A DNA stretch of 38,658 bases from Fidelibacterota bacterium. GTDB lineage: Bacteria > Pseudomonadota > Alphaproteobacteria > Rhodospirillales > Rhodospirillaceae. Of the stretch, positions 31,287 through 38,658 are shown one piece after another (position 1 is the stretch's first letter; each line of letters begins with the position of its first letter). The translations under genes were made by a program, and so were the position numbers. The stretch lies in assembly GCA_947475295.1 (NCBI GenBank), contig CANJLF010000024.1, forward strand, positions 1 through 38,658, written 5' to 3'. The notes under the pieces are model-generated. The model worked only from the letters and a program-made list of their open reading frames with translations. It made no database searches and was not told the DNA's origin.

Positions 31287-31911
31287 ATTGAGTCCAAGCG
31301 CCGCCTTCGGTGCGGCAGGCGGTGACGCTGGCTTTTTCAAAATTATCTTCAAACGCCAAGGTCTGCACAAAGGTGCGGCATTTGAATCCGCCGATATTGT
31401 TTTCGGTTTCGGTCATGGCCGTTCCTTCGCGGCCGTCCAGATGCCAGAAGATCGTCTCGCCGACGCTGGCCGTCAGGGCGGCGGTCTGGGCCGCGCGCTG
31501 CAAGCCGGCTTGATCGGGCGTCAGGCGCGCCAATACGTCGCGCGGCAGAATGTCCAGCCCGGCCGATTTGTCGGTAGTCTTGGAAGCCTTGGCGCGCGAA
31601 GCGTTGGTGCTTGTCGGCATCTGATAGGACACCGGGCTCGGTTGGACCGAACTGACGGGCGACTGCGCTGGAATTTGAGCCCGCGTGAGCTGGGTGATCT
31701 GGCGTGTGTGCGCGGCTTGCTGGTTCAAGGCGGAAAAACCGTAGCCGACCAGTTGCAGATCGACGGCAACCGCCTGCGCGGCGGTGGTGAACGGTGCTAA
31801 CGCCGCTGCGGTCGTGCCGCGCGCCATCACGGGAATCATACCGCAGCCGCCGAGGGCCGCGGCCATCAGCCCAGTACAGGTCAGTTGCAATACGAACTTG
31901 CGCCCCGGCAT
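31279..31911 (-). CDS. Lipoprotein with RT0821/Lpp0805-like C-terminal domain
   Basis: This 210-residue protein has a lipoprotein signal ending in the lipobox LGGC, so the mature protein should be anchored by Cys. A low-complexity Gln/Ser/Thr middle (~70-110) is followed by a small C-terminal domain with IFWHLDGREGTAMTETENN, GGFKCRTFVQTLAF and VTACRTEGGAWTQSF. This resembles the surface-antigen domain of the RT0821/Lpp0805 (17-kDa antigen-like) family and its neighbour at 32033. Two Cys residues in that domain could form a disulfide. ATG at 31911 is chosen for the GGGGA ribosome-binding site; the frame is open to 31932. Confidence 0.75.
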   Translation of the reverse strand: MPGRKFVLQLTCTGLMAAALGGCGMIPVMARGTTAAALAPFTTAAQAVAVDLQLVGYGFSALNQQAAHTRQITQLTRAQIPAQSPVSSVQPSPVSYQMPTSTNASRAKASKTTDKSAGLDILPRDVLARLTPDQAGLQRAAQTAALTASVGETIFWHLDGREGTAMTETENNIGGFKCRTFVQTLAFEDNFEKASVTACRTEGGAWTQSF

Positions 31912-31957
31912 CGTCAGTCCCCAGGTCCCCACGACCTACGCCGCAATGGCCGCCATT

Positions 31958-31990
31958 ATAGACTCTCCCGGCCGGGAAAATTGAGTCTAT
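31958..31990. promoter_or_regulatory. Inverted repeat between two envelope protein genes
   Basis: ATAGACTC (31958-31965) and GAGTCTAT (31983-31990) form 8-bp arms around an inner CCCGGCCGGG palindrome. It lies 47 bases upstream of the lipoprotein ATG and downstream of the gene at 32033. No T-run follows, so an operator or attenuator is as likely as a terminator. Confidence 0.4.
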
Positions 31991-32032
31991 TTATGGCGCG
32001 CGCAAACCGGAAATTTGTTGGTTTTTCGTAAC

Positions 32033-32629
32033 TTACTGGTTCTGAACGAGCTGCCAGTCGCCGTCGAGGGTCTTACACGCCGTGCCGTAGGCCTGTTCAA
32101 CCTGACCGCCGATGGTGACGTTTTGGCTGAACTCGCGGCAATAGCGCTGGCCCGCCCAGCCATCGCGCGTGGTGGTCACTTCGCCGCTGACGTTGCCGGA
32201 ATTCCAGGCCATGGCCTGACCCACGGGCGCGGCCAAGGCGCGCTGATAAGCATTTAGGTAGAGGCTGCGGTCTTCGTAAGTCAGTGCGTCGCCGACAGAG
32301 GCCGGAAACAATCCAAGGCTGACGATGGGACCATAGCTGTAGGGCCGATACGCGGGGCGGGAATAATAGATTGGCCGCGGCGCATAATATCGAGGCTCAA
32401 AGAAGGAAGGATAGGGCGCGTACCAGCTGCTCCGGTAATGGCCGCCAAAGCCGCCGCCATAATAGCCGCCTCCGTAAAATCCCCCACTGTAAAATCCAAG
32501 CGGTACGCCGATGGACAGCGAAAAGTGGTTGCGGGCCTGGGCGGTCTCAGCAGTGCCGAAACTCATGCTGCAGAGCAGCGTTAAAGCTAGGGCGGCTGAA
32601 CGGATAATCGGTGTCACTGAATGTTTCAT
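32033..32629 (-). CDS. Secreted Gly/Tyr-rich protein with RT0821/Lpp0805-like domain
   Basis: The 198-residue protein has a signal peptide (~8-32, IIRSAALALTLLCSMSFGTAETAQA). A striking Gly/Tyr-rich stretch (~45-70, YGGGYYGGGFGG) and a Tyr/Pro-rich stretch (~70-100) follow, then a C-terminal domain with YEDRSLYLNAYQRAL, GEVTTTRDGWAGQRYCREF, and GTACKTLDGDWQLV, matching the 17-kDa surface-antigen-like family. It is probably an envelope protein. ATG at 32629 follows GAGG. The lipoprotein gene next to it ends in a related two-Cys domain, so the two may be an old duplication with different N-terminal parts. Confidence 0.8.
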   Translation of the reverse strand: MKHSVTPIIRSAALALTLLCSMSFGTAETAQARNHFSLSIGVPLGFYSGGFYGGGYYGGGFGGHYRSSWYAPYPSFFEPRYYAPRPIYYSRPAYRPYSYGPIVSLGLFPASVGDALTYEDRSLYLNAYQRALAAPVGQAMAWNSGNVSGEVTTTRDGWAGQRYCREFSQNVTIGGQVEQAYGTACKTLDGDWQLVQNQ

Positions 32630-32961
32630 GGGGCCTCAATGTCGTGACCTTAACTAAGGCAGATCATAAGCCAAAACACCGCGGAAATTATGGCAAACAC
32701 GGCCCGCCGCTCACCCTGCCGGAGGCGGCCTGACAACCTTGTAATGCCCGGGCAAGGCTTGGGTAATGCGCTCTGGCGCAACCCTAGTGCGAAGCGACGT
32801 GTTTAGGCTTGGTTCAGATTCCCGCCCAGCCAAGGCACGGCATCCAATTTTTTCATCGGGATTCCAATAGGTTCGGTATTATGATGACAAGTCTAATAGA
32901 AGTAAGCAGCTCCGAGGCGAGTGAGCCGGTCGACCATCGGGCGCAAAAGGCGAGTACCGCA

Positions 32962-33639
32962 ATGCGGGTCTTGGTAATCGAAGATGACAAGGACGCCGCG
33001 GACTACCTCGTTAAAGGTCTGCGTGAAAGCGGGTACACGGTCGATCATGCCGCCGATGGCCGCGACGGTCTGTTTCTCGCCCTGTCCGAACCCTATGACG
33101 TGATGGTCGTCGACCGCATGTTGCCGGGTCCCGACGGACTTTCGATCGTGGAATCGGTGCGCAAGTCGCAGATCACCACGCCGGTCCTGTTTCTGAGCGC
33201 CCTGGGTGAAGTGGAAGACCGCGTGGCCGGTCTTAAGGCCGGCGGAGACGACTACCTCGCCAAGCCCTTTGCCTTCTCCGAGCTGCTGGCGCGCATCGAA
33301 GCCCTGCTGCGCCGTTCGGGCGCGGTGCCCGAAAACACTTTTCTCAAAGTCGGCGACCTGGAAATGGATTTGCTGGCCCGCAAAGTCACCCGGCAGAGCA
33401 AGCGGGTCTACCTGCACCCGCGTGAATTCCGCCTGCTGGAATATTTAATGCGTCACGCCGGTCAGGTCGTGACTCGCACAATGCTGTTGGAGAACGTGTG
33501 GGAGTATCACTTCGACCCGCAGACCAACGTCATCGACGTGCATATCAGCCGTTTGCGCCAGAAGATCGACAAGCCTTTCGACAAGCCGATCCTGCAGACC
33601 GTGCGTGGCGCCGGCTACAAGCTCGATCCTGCGACCTGA
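32962..33639 (+). CDS. OmpR-family response regulator
   Basis: This regulator has a receiver (MRVLVIEDDKDAADYLVKGL, phospho-acceptor Asp51 in VVDRMLPGPDG, LAKPF) and a C-terminal winged helix (RVYLHPREFRLLEYLMRHAGQVVTR...VIDVHISRLRQKIDKPF...TVRGAGYKL). The family start MRVLVIEDD coincides with the ATG at 32962; an in-frame ATG at 32881 would add 27 residues. It is co-transcribed with the histidine kinase gene that begins 38 bases after it, forming a standard two-component pair of the TctD/QseB-like type. Target genes are not known; the MFS exporter gene downstream is one candidate. Confidence 0.92.
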   Translation: MRVLVIEDDKDAADYLVKGLRESGYTVDHAADGRDGLFLALSEPYDVMVVDRMLPGPDGLSIVESVRKSQITTPVLFLSALGEVEDRVAGLKAGGDDYLAKPFAFSELLARIEALLRRSGAVPENTFLKVGDLEMDLLARKVTRQSKRVYLHPREFRLLEYLMRHAGQVVTRTMLLENVWEYHFDPQTNVIDVHISRLRQKIDKPFDKPILQTVRGAGYKLDPAT

Positions 33640-33677
33640 ACCGTGACGGCGTTTCGCATATCGCCTAAGGCTGCCCT

Positions 33678-35195
33678 ATGAAACGCCTCGCCGGAATCTT
33701 CGGCTCCATCACGTTCCGCCTCGCGCTGGCCTATACGCTGATTTTCGGCATATCGGTCGGCGCGCTGTTTTATTTCGTCTACTTCTCCACCACCAGCTTC
33801 GTCATCCAGCAGAAGGAAGCCGCCATCGAGGCCGACGTCACGGGCTTTCAGGAAACCTTCGAACGCTCCGGGGTTACTGGCCTGATCATCGCCATCAATC
33901 GCCGCGCCGGGTCCGGGGCCAACCGCGACGGCATTTATCTGCTGGTCGATTCCGTCGGCAATACGTTGGCCGGGAACCTGCGCAACTGGCCGCGCAATGC
34001 GGTGGCCGACGATATCTGGGTAAACTTCACCATCAACGACCTTCGGCAAGCCGAGCCCGAGATCGCCGACGTGCGCGCCAAGCAGTACGTTATTCCCGGC
34101 GGCCAGCAGAATTACATGCTGCTGGTGGGCCGCGATGTGCGCGACGCCCGCGAATTCCGCAGCCGTCTGCTTGATTCGGTGAACGTCGGCTTGGGCATCA
34201 CGCTGGCGCTCGGTGTCTTGGGCGGGTTCATCTTCAGCCGAACGATCATGCGGCGTATTGAAGCGATCACGCGCACCTGCCGCAGCATTATGTCGGGCGA
34301 TCTCAGTCAACGCGTGGCGGTTTCGCGCCAGAACGACGAGCTGGGGCAACTCTCCCTCAGCATCAATGGCATGCTCGACCAGATCGAGCGGCTGATGAGC
34401 GGCATGCGCCAAGTCTCGGACAACGTCGCCCACGATCTGCGCACGCCACTCACCCGCTTGCGCAGCCGCTTGGAAAGCGCGTTGCGTCACATGGATGACC
34501 CGGGGGAGCGCGAAACCATCGAAGGCGCTATCGCCGACGCCGACAGCCTGCTTGCGACCTTCGCTGCGCTTTTGCGGATCGCACGGGCTGAAGCCGGTTC
34601 GCAGCGCAACTTTATTGATATCAAACTTGATGCGTTGGCCGAAGAAGTGGCCGACCTTTACAGCCCGCTCGCCGAAGAGAAGGGCCTTAATTTCGTCACG
34701 CAATTCGAGCCCGGCGTGATTGCCCGCGGTGATCCCAATCTTATCGCCCAGGCCCTGGCCAATTTGATCGACAACGCGGTGAAGTATACGCAGGCGGGCT
34801 CGGTTACGGTTGCCGTGACGGAAAAGGATGGCCGGCCGGCCTTGGTGGTCGCCGACACCGGACCGGGCGTGCCGCCAGCTTTTCGCGGCAAGGTGCTGGA
34901 GCGCTTGTTCCGCATGGAGCAAAGCCGCACATCGCCGGGCAGCGGCTTGGGCCTGAGCCTGGTTGCCGCCGTCGCCAAGTCGCACGGGTTAGAGCTGACG
35001 CTGGAAGATAATACGCCTGGCCTTAGGGTTATTCTGCGGTTCCCCGAACAAGGCCGCGCGAGCCAGGGCAAGGCTGATGACATGAAAGCGTCCAAAACGC
35101 AGCCGACCAAGCCTGCGCCGGCGTCCGAGCCAGAGGTAGAACCGGAATCAAAGTCCAAGGATGCCATTCTCCCCGCGGACGCTGAAGCAGCCTAG
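33678..35195 (+). CDS. Sensor histidine kinase (HAMP-HisKA-HATPase)
   Basis: The 505-residue membrane kinase has two transmembrane helices (~16-38 and ~173-193) framing a periplasmic sensor of about 130 residues, then HAMP (~195-245). The dimerisation domain has His252 in NVAHDLRTPLTRL. The ATPase has LANLIDNAVKY, VADTGPGVP, LFRMEQSR and SGLGLSLVAAVAKSHG. The C-terminal 50 residues are a charged Pro/Glu/Lys-rich tail, unusual for the family. It follows its OmpR-type regulator gene by 38 bases. The ligand cannot be inferred. Confidence 0.93.
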   Translation: MKRLAGIFGSITFRLALAYTLIFGISVGALFYFVYFSTTSFVIQQKEAAIEADVTGFQETFERSGVTGLIIAINRRAGSGANRDGIYLLVDSVGNTLAGNLRNWPRNAVADDIWVNFTINDLRQAEPEIADVRAKQYVIPGGQQNYMLLVGRDVRDAREFRSRLLDSVNVGLGITLALGVLGGFIFSRTIMRRIEAITRTCRSIMSGDLSQRVAVSRQNDELGQLSLSINGMLDQIERLMSGMRQVSDNVAHDLRTPLTRLRSRLESALRHMDDPGERETIEGAIADADSLLATFAALLRIARAEAGSQRNFIDIKLDALAEEVADLYSPLAEEKGLNFVTQFEPGVIARGDPNLIAQALANLIDNAVKYTQAGSVTVAVTEKDGRPALVVADTGPGVPPAFRGKVLERLFRMEQSRTSPGSGLGLSLVAAVAKSHGLELTLEDNTPGLRVILRFPEQGRASQGKADDMKASKTQPTKPAPASEPEVEPESKSKDAILPADAEAA

Positions 35196-35276
35196 AGCAG
35201 GTCGTCGGAAATTCTGTTTCAATGCCGGCTGATCATGCGCTAGCTTCACAACCCGTCCGCAACTTCACCCCCATTC

Positions 35277-36560
35277 ATGACCGCGCCTGCCGTCGACGCC
35301 TTTGCTGCCATCCGCCATCCGTTTGTGCGGGCGATGGCGCTCGCCCGCGTATCGGGCGTGATCGGCACGCAGATCATTAATGTCGCTGTCGGCTGGGAGC
35401 TTTATGAGCGCACCGGCAGCGCGCTCTCGCTGGGGCTAGTCGGACTTTTCGAACTGACGCCGGTCTTGTTCCTGATGATCCCGGCTGGCAACGCCGCCGA
35501 TCGCTACCCTCGACGCAACATCGCCATGATAGCGCAGAGCGTCGCTTGCATCGCCGCCTTCGGTCTGATGGCGGTGTCGTGGTTCGAAGGCCCGGTGAAT
35601 TTGATCTATGCCATGTTGATGCTGGTGGGCGCGGCGCGCTCGTTCTCTGCCCCGGCTGTCGGCACGATCATGCCGCAGCTCTTAAAGACCGAGCAGTTCG
35701 TCAATGCCAACGCCTGGCTGTCGTCGGCGTTTCAGTTTGCATCCATTTCCGGCCCGGCCATCGGCGGGATGATCATTGCCTGGACCGGTGGAACTAAATG
35801 GGCCTATTTCGTCGCCGCCCTCGGGCAAATTATTTTTATCGCAGCGTTCTCGGCGCTGCCGGCGATCGCGCCGCCGGAAGCCAAGGAAAAACGTAAACTA
35901 TCCGACGTTTTCGCGGGCTTCAGTTTTATCAGGCGGACGCCGGTTTTTCTGGCGGCCATCACGCTCGATATGTTCGGCGTGCTGCTCGGCGGCGCGGTCG
36001 TGCTGCTGCCGATCTTCGCCAAGGACATCCTGCACGTAGGCCCGGAAGGGCTGGGCTGGCTGCGCGCATCGCCTTCATTGGGCAGTCTGCTGATGTTCCT
36101 CGCCGTCACGCGACTGCCGCCCATGAAGCGACCGGGGCGCATGTTGTTGTTCGTGGTGGTTGGCTTCGGCCTCGCGACCATCGGCTTCGGCCTTTCGACC
36201 AGTTTCGTTCTATCGATGGCGTGCCTGTTCCTGACCGGCATATTTGATTCCATCAGTGTGCTCATTCGCCAGACCCTGGAGCAGGTGGTTACGCCCGACC
36301 GTCTGCGCGGCCGCGTATCGGCGATCAACTACGTGTTCATCGGCTTCTCAAACGAGTTCGGGGCGTTTGAGAGCGGCGCGACCGCCGCGCTGTTCGGACC
36401 CATCGCTTCGGTGGTCGGCGGCGGCGTCGGCACCATTCTGGTGGTGTTGGCGGTGATCATGGCTTGGCCGGCGCTTGCGCGCATCGGCCCGCTGCATACC
36501 CTGAAGCCGGAAGAAGAGGCCGATATTATTTCCGCCACCGAAGCCCGTCATTCGGTCTAA
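35277..36560 (+). CDS. MFS transporter (EntS/DHA3-like exporter)
   Basis: The 427-residue inner-membrane protein has 12 predicted helices. The motif between helices 2 and 3, GNAADRYPRRNIAM, fits the MFS signature GxxaDRxgRr. Later blocks such as RQTLEQVVTPDRLRGRVSAINYVFIGFSNEFGAFESG are characteristic of MFS_3 (EntS-like) proteins, which export siderophores or drugs by proton antiport. It starts 81 bases after the kinase gene and may be in the same regulon. A weak ribosome-binding site precedes the ATG. The substrate is unknown. Confidence 0.9.
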   Translation: MTAPAVDAFAAIRHPFVRAMALARVSGVIGTQIINVAVGWELYERTGSALSLGLVGLFELTPVLFLMIPAGNAADRYPRRNIAMIAQSVACIAAFGLMAVSWFEGPVNLIYAMLMLVGAARSFSAPAVGTIMPQLLKTEQFVNANAWLSSAFQFASISGPAIGGMIIAWTGGTKWAYFVAALGQIIFIAAFSALPAIAPPEAKEKRKLSDVFAGFSFIRRTPVFLAAITLDMFGVLLGGAVVLLPIFAKDILHVGPEGLGWLRASPSLGSLLMFLAVTRLPPMKRPGRMLLFVVVGFGLATIGFGLSTSFVLSMACLFLTGIFDSISVLIRQTLEQVVTPDRLRGRVSAINYVFIGFSNEFGAFESGATAALFGPIASVVGGGVGTILVVLAVIMAWPALARIGPLHTLKPEEEADIISATEARHSV

Positions 36561-36674
36561 ACGCCAGCGGATTTTTTCCTATCACCCCATGCAACCGCCG
36601 CGTTTGTCCGGGCGTTTTGTTATCTGACTCGTCCAGATACGCTTGCTTTGCTTCCGGGGTTAGGATTCCACGCC

Positions 36675-36857
36675 ATGCCGCAACTCAAATATGTGGCCTA
36701 TTTGGCCATTGTCTGCGCTGTTTTGCTCGATCTCTACAGCGCCAAACCCGACACCAGCGCCTTCGTGCGGCTCGGCCTTGATGCCATGGCGCTCATATTC
36801 GCCGTCGCCGGACTGGGCGGTTTGGCCATGGGCACGACGCGCATCCGTAGGCCGTAA
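36675..36857 (+). CDS. Small membrane protein (60 aa, two TM helices)
   Basis: The family is not recognised. The 60 residues contain two hydrophobic helices (LKYVAYLAIVCAVLLDLYS and LDAMALIFAVAGLGGLAMG) joined by a short polar turn and end in a basic tail (TTRIRRP), suggesting an inner-membrane hairpin with the tail inside. ATG at 36675 is preferred over an upstream TTG because AGGA lies ten bases before it. It stands alone between the MFS exporter gene and the ECF sigma factor gene. Confidence 0.65.
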   Translation: MPQLKYVAYLAIVCAVLLDLYSAKPDTSAFVRLGLDAMALIFAVAGLGGLAMGTTRIRRP

Positions 36858-37159
36858 ACGCAGGTTTTAGGCTGCGGATTTTTATACTGTCTTTATGCCG
36901 TCTTTATGCCGGAGCTATACCCCGGGCGGTGCGGCGGTAATTTCCTTGCGCCGCGCATCATCTCATAAAATCTATGTTTTTCAATCGGTTATACTCCGCG
37001 CCGGCTTTTGCAATAGGCTGGCACCGGGCGCTTTGTAAAAAACCCCACCCGGGGCATGCTGATATTTCCTTTATGCCGCCCGCGCCAATTCCACATCGCA
37101 TTTTTACGCACGTGTCGGCGACGCTGTTCTCACACAACGACGAGACAGCGGAGGTTCAC
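36858..37159. other. Intergenic region upstream of the ECF sigma factor gene
   Basis: This 302-bp stretch has no gene I can support; the sigma factor frame is open through it but without coding character. It holds an exact 11-bp direct repeat GTCTTTATGCC (36889-36899 and 36900-36910), and a third CTTTATGCC at 37069-37077, both of which might be regulator sites. No -35/-10 pair is obvious. A GGAGG ribosome-binding site ends the region. Confidence 0.45.
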
Positions 37160-37663
37160 ATGAGCGCTTTCAATAACGACCTGCAGGTTCTTCTTCCCGA
37201 CCTGACCCGGTTCGCGCGCGTCCTGACCCGTAACGAGGACGACGCCCACGATCTGGTGCAGGACTGTGTCGAACGCGCGATGCGCAAGCAGGCGCTGTTC
37301 CAAGCCGGAACCAGTCTGAAGTCGTGGCTGTTCACGCTGATGCGCAACATCTTCATCAGCCAGAAACGCCGCGTAGCCCTTGATCGGCGCTATGTCGCGA
37401 CTTTGGACGACGACAGCCATCGCGTGCAGCGCGCCGGCCAGCTCAATAACGTCTTCCTCAAGGAAACCGTGCGCGCGCTGAAGGGCCTCTCGGCCGGCGA
37501 ACGTCAAGCGATCGTCGTGCTCGGCATCCATGAAGGTTCGCAACATGACCTCGCCCGCGCCACGCGCGAACCGGTCGGCACCGTCAAATCGCGCTTGTGC
37601 CGCGGCCGCGCCCACCTGCGCACCCTGCTCGGCATGGACATGACCATGCTGGCGACCGCTTAG
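37160..37663 (+). CDS. ECF-type RNA polymerase sigma factor
   Basis: The 167-residue sigma factor has region 2 (LTRFARVLTRNEDDAHDLVQ, then TSLKSWLFTLMRNIFISQKRR) and region 4 (LKGLSAGERQAIVVLGIHEG, EPVGTVKSRLCRGRAHLRTLLG), with no other domain. ATG at 37160 is chosen for the perfect GGAGG ribosome-binding site six bases upstream. Anti-sigma or PhyR/NepR genes are not adjacent, so its control is unknown, and the ECF group cannot be fixed from this view. A palindromic repeat and a terminator lie directly downstream. Confidence 0.9.
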   Translation: MSAFNNDLQVLLPDLTRFARVLTRNEDDAHDLVQDCVERAMRKQALFQAGTSLKSWLFTLMRNIFISQKRRVALDRRYVATLDDDSHRVQRAGQLNNVFLKETVRALKGLSAGERQAIVVLGIHEGSQHDLARATREPVGTVKSRLCRGRAHLRTLLGMDMTMLATA

Positions 37664-37673
37664 GTTTTTAAAC

Positions 37674-37722
37674 GAGCATGATCTTTTCGGAAAACCGGTA
37701 CCCACTTTTCCGGATCATGCTC
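37674..37722. repeat. GAGCATGATC palindromic repeat
   Basis: GAGCATGATC (37674-37683) and GATCATGCTC (37713-37722) form a perfect 10-bp stem, and CGGAAAA (37688-37694) pairs with TTTTCCG (37706-37712) inside it. This arrangement resembles an extragenic palindrome I know as widespread in Rhizobiales genomes. It begins 10 bases after the sigma factor stop. A decayed look-alike may follow the kinase stop at 35194-35241. Confidence 0.75.
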
Positions 37723-37788
37723 TAGGCGTTTTCGAAATCCACTGGTGAGGCGTCTCCCATCCCCCAACAGCCGCCAGTGGAAACTCAG

Positions 37789-37821
37789 CCCCGCAGCGAT
37801 GAAATCGCTGCGGGGTTTTTT
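37789..37821 (+). terminator. Strong Rho-independent terminator
   Basis: CCCCGCAGCGAT (37789-37800), loop GAA, ATCGCTGCGGGG (37804-37815) and six T form a perfect 12-bp terminator for plus-strand transcription from the sigma factor gene. Its T-run overlaps the last two bases of the kdpE stop codon on the other strand. Confidence 0.9.
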
Positions 37822-38494
37822 ATGAACTGGTCTGCAGCCGATACCCGACGCCCGGCTCGGTGATCAGCCACTGCGGCGCGGCGGGGTCGCGCTCGAGTTT
37901 TTGCCTGAGCTGGCCGATATAGACGCGCAAGTACTGGGTCTCCTCGACATAGGCCGGGCCCCAGACTTCCTGCAAAAGCTGCTGGTGGGTGATGACCTTG
38001 CCCGGATGGGACGCGAGAATTTTAAGAAGATCGTATTCCTTGCGCGACAGCTTTACCGGCGTGCCGCCGAGCGTGATCAGCCGCTTGCCGAGGTCGATGG
38101 AAATATCGCCGGCGGTGATGACCGCGCCGCCCTCGGTGGCGTCGCCGCGCCCCAGCCGCAGGGCTGTTCGCATGCGGGCGAGAAGCTCGCCCATACTAAA
38201 GGGCTTGGTGACGTAGTCGTTGGCGCCGCGGTCCAGAGCCTCGATCTTGTCGGCGTCTTCGGAGCGGATCGACAGCACGATGATGGGGATCTTCGACCAT
38301 TCACGCACCAGCTTGATGACGTCGAGGCCGTCCATGTCCGGCAGGCCGAGATCAAGGATGAGCAGGTCGGGTTTCTGCACCGTGCAGACGCGCACAGCTT
38401 CCTTGCCGTTTTCGGCTTCGAGCACGACGTAATCGTGGTATTGCAGGCTCGCGCGCAGGAAGCGGCGAATTTGCGGTTCGTCGTCGACAACTAG
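37820..38494 (-). CDS. kdpE: KdpE-type response regulator, start codon removed by IS insertion
   Basis: The protein has a receiver (LVVDDEPQIRRFLRASLQYH, phospho-acceptor Asp in LLILDLGLPDMDG, YVTKPFSMGELLARMR) and a winged-helix DNA-binding domain ending LRQKLERDPAAPQWLITEP-GVGYRL, which is the KdpE pattern; KdpE controls the high-affinity potassium pump genes. The open frame runs up to the IS junction at 38494 and meets a TGA inside the IS repeat (38506-38504). Only the first few residues of strand beta-1 are missing, but no ATG, GTG or TTG start precedes the acidic pair. A GTG further in (38425) would lose the acidic pair. It is therefore probably inactive. kdpD, usually upstream, is not in the window. 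Confidence 0.85.
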   Translation of the reverse strand, partial: LVVDDEPQIRRFLRASLQYHDYVVLEAENGKEAVRVCTVQKPDLLILDLGLPDMDGLDVIKLVREWSKIPIIVLSIRSEDADKIEALDRGANDYVTKPFSMGELLARMRTALRLGRGDATEGGAVITAGDISIDLGKRLITLGGTPVKLSRKEYDLLKILASHPGKVITHQQLLQEVWGPAYVEETQYLRVYIGQLRQKLERDPAAPQWLITEPGVGYRLQTSS

Positions 38495-38658
38495 GGTCAG
38501 GACTCATTAATCATAGCCAGAAGATGACGGTTGCGGCGATATAAATGGCTGACATGAAGGTGTGGGCGCATCGGTCGTAACGAGTGTGGATGCGTCGCCA
38601 GTCCTTGAGCCTGCCGAACATGTTCTCGATCCAGTGACGCTGGCGATAGAGCACTCGA
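38495..38658 (-). mobile_element. IS5-family insertion sequence, 3' terminal fragment
   Basis: The IS begins at base 38494/38495 next to CTAG (38491-38494) with the terminal repeat GGGTCAGGACTCATTAA and runs off the right edge. Its repeat matches the left-edge copy in 16 of 17 positions. The transposase gene reads right to left, as at the left edge, so the two fragments are in direct orientation. Confidence 0.85.
38511..38658 (-). CDS. IS5-family transposase, C-terminal fragment
   Basis: The last 48 codons are present: YRQRHWIENMFGRLKDWRRI followed by HTRYDRCAHTFMSAIYIAAT and a short hydrophobic end before TGA. This contains the final catalytic Glu in the Y-R-E-K signature of IS5-family DDE transposases (R-x-x-IE-x-x-F-GRLK-D). 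The stop codon lies 16 bases from the IS end. It is probably the same element type as the N-terminal fragment at 1-67. Confidence 0.88.
   Translation of the reverse strand, partial: RVLYRQRHWIENMFGRLKDWRRIHTRYDRCAHTFMSAIYIAATVIFWL

Noticed and set aside
33615-34985. 456-codon minus-strand ORF inside the sensor kinase gene
   Set aside because: Antisense shadow of a gene with intact histidine kinase motifs.
36974-37159. N-terminal extension of the ECF sigma factor
   Set aside because: The extension has no domain pattern, while the ATG at 37160 has a perfect ribosome-binding site and gives the normal ECF length.
1-38658. Whole window as a composite transposon flanked by direct IS copies
   Set aside because: The content is ordinary chromosomal housekeeping and signalling, both flanking genes are cut, and 38 kb is long; assembly or recombination explains the edges better.

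Overview
The window looks like a stretch of an alphaproteobacterial chromosome (GC-rich, roughly 60% by eye). Pointers are the SapC protein, the RT0821/Lpp0805-type envelope proteins, a GH17-GT2 beta-glucan synthase of the NdvB type, many orphan receiver proteins, and a GAGCATGATC palindrome of a kind I associate with Rhizobiales-like genomes. The order cannot be fixed from sequence alone (Rhodospirillales, Micropepsales and Rhizobiales-like lineages are all possible). Both ends of the window break inside copies of one IS5-family insertion sequence lying in the same orientation. These cut a hybrid sensor kinase (left) and kdpE (right), so the edges are either repeat-limited contig ends or the products of IS activity.

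Layout. 1-144: IS5-family 5' end. 142-3780: truncated PAS/HisKA/REC/Hpt hybrid kinase, a convergent short receiver protein and a divergent receiver protein, together looking like parts of a phosphorelay. 3880-7525: a small unknown protein, helicase HrpB and convergent 23S rRNA methyltransferase RlmJ. 7724-9303: a complete IS1595-family element with a perfect 8-bp target duplication that carries two passenger ORFs besides its transposase. 9628-12252: GH17-GT2 beta-glucan synthase, followed by a terminator that appears split by two nested, mutually related palindromes. 12683-19712: DUF3445 protein and oligopeptide-binding protein (minus), Tat-exported DUF885 protein (plus), GNAT acetyltransferase and cysteine synthase (minus), alpha/beta hydrolase (plus). 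19946-20789: a 23-residue lysine-rich microprotein and a gene-poor gap.

20790-32629 is a run of minus-strand genes. Read in transcription order: two envelope proteins sharing a C-terminal domain; a tight CNB-yaaA-DNA glycosylase operon; sapC; a membrane class III cyclase homologue; and a four-gene operon of periplasmic cupredoxin, membrane GGDEF/EAL protein with a dead GGDEF motif, outer-membrane beta-barrel and AI-2E-type permease. The last operon reads as an envelope-sensing unit acting through c-di-GMP hydrolysis and is the best candidate here for an under-described system. The cyclase and the cyclic-nucleotide-binding protein suggest a second nucleotide-signalling theme, although the cyclase seems to lack two catalytic residues.

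32962-38494: an OmpR-type regulator with its kinase, an MFS exporter, a two-TM small protein, an ECF sigma factor and the kdpE remnant. No tRNA, rRNA or CRISPR array was seen.
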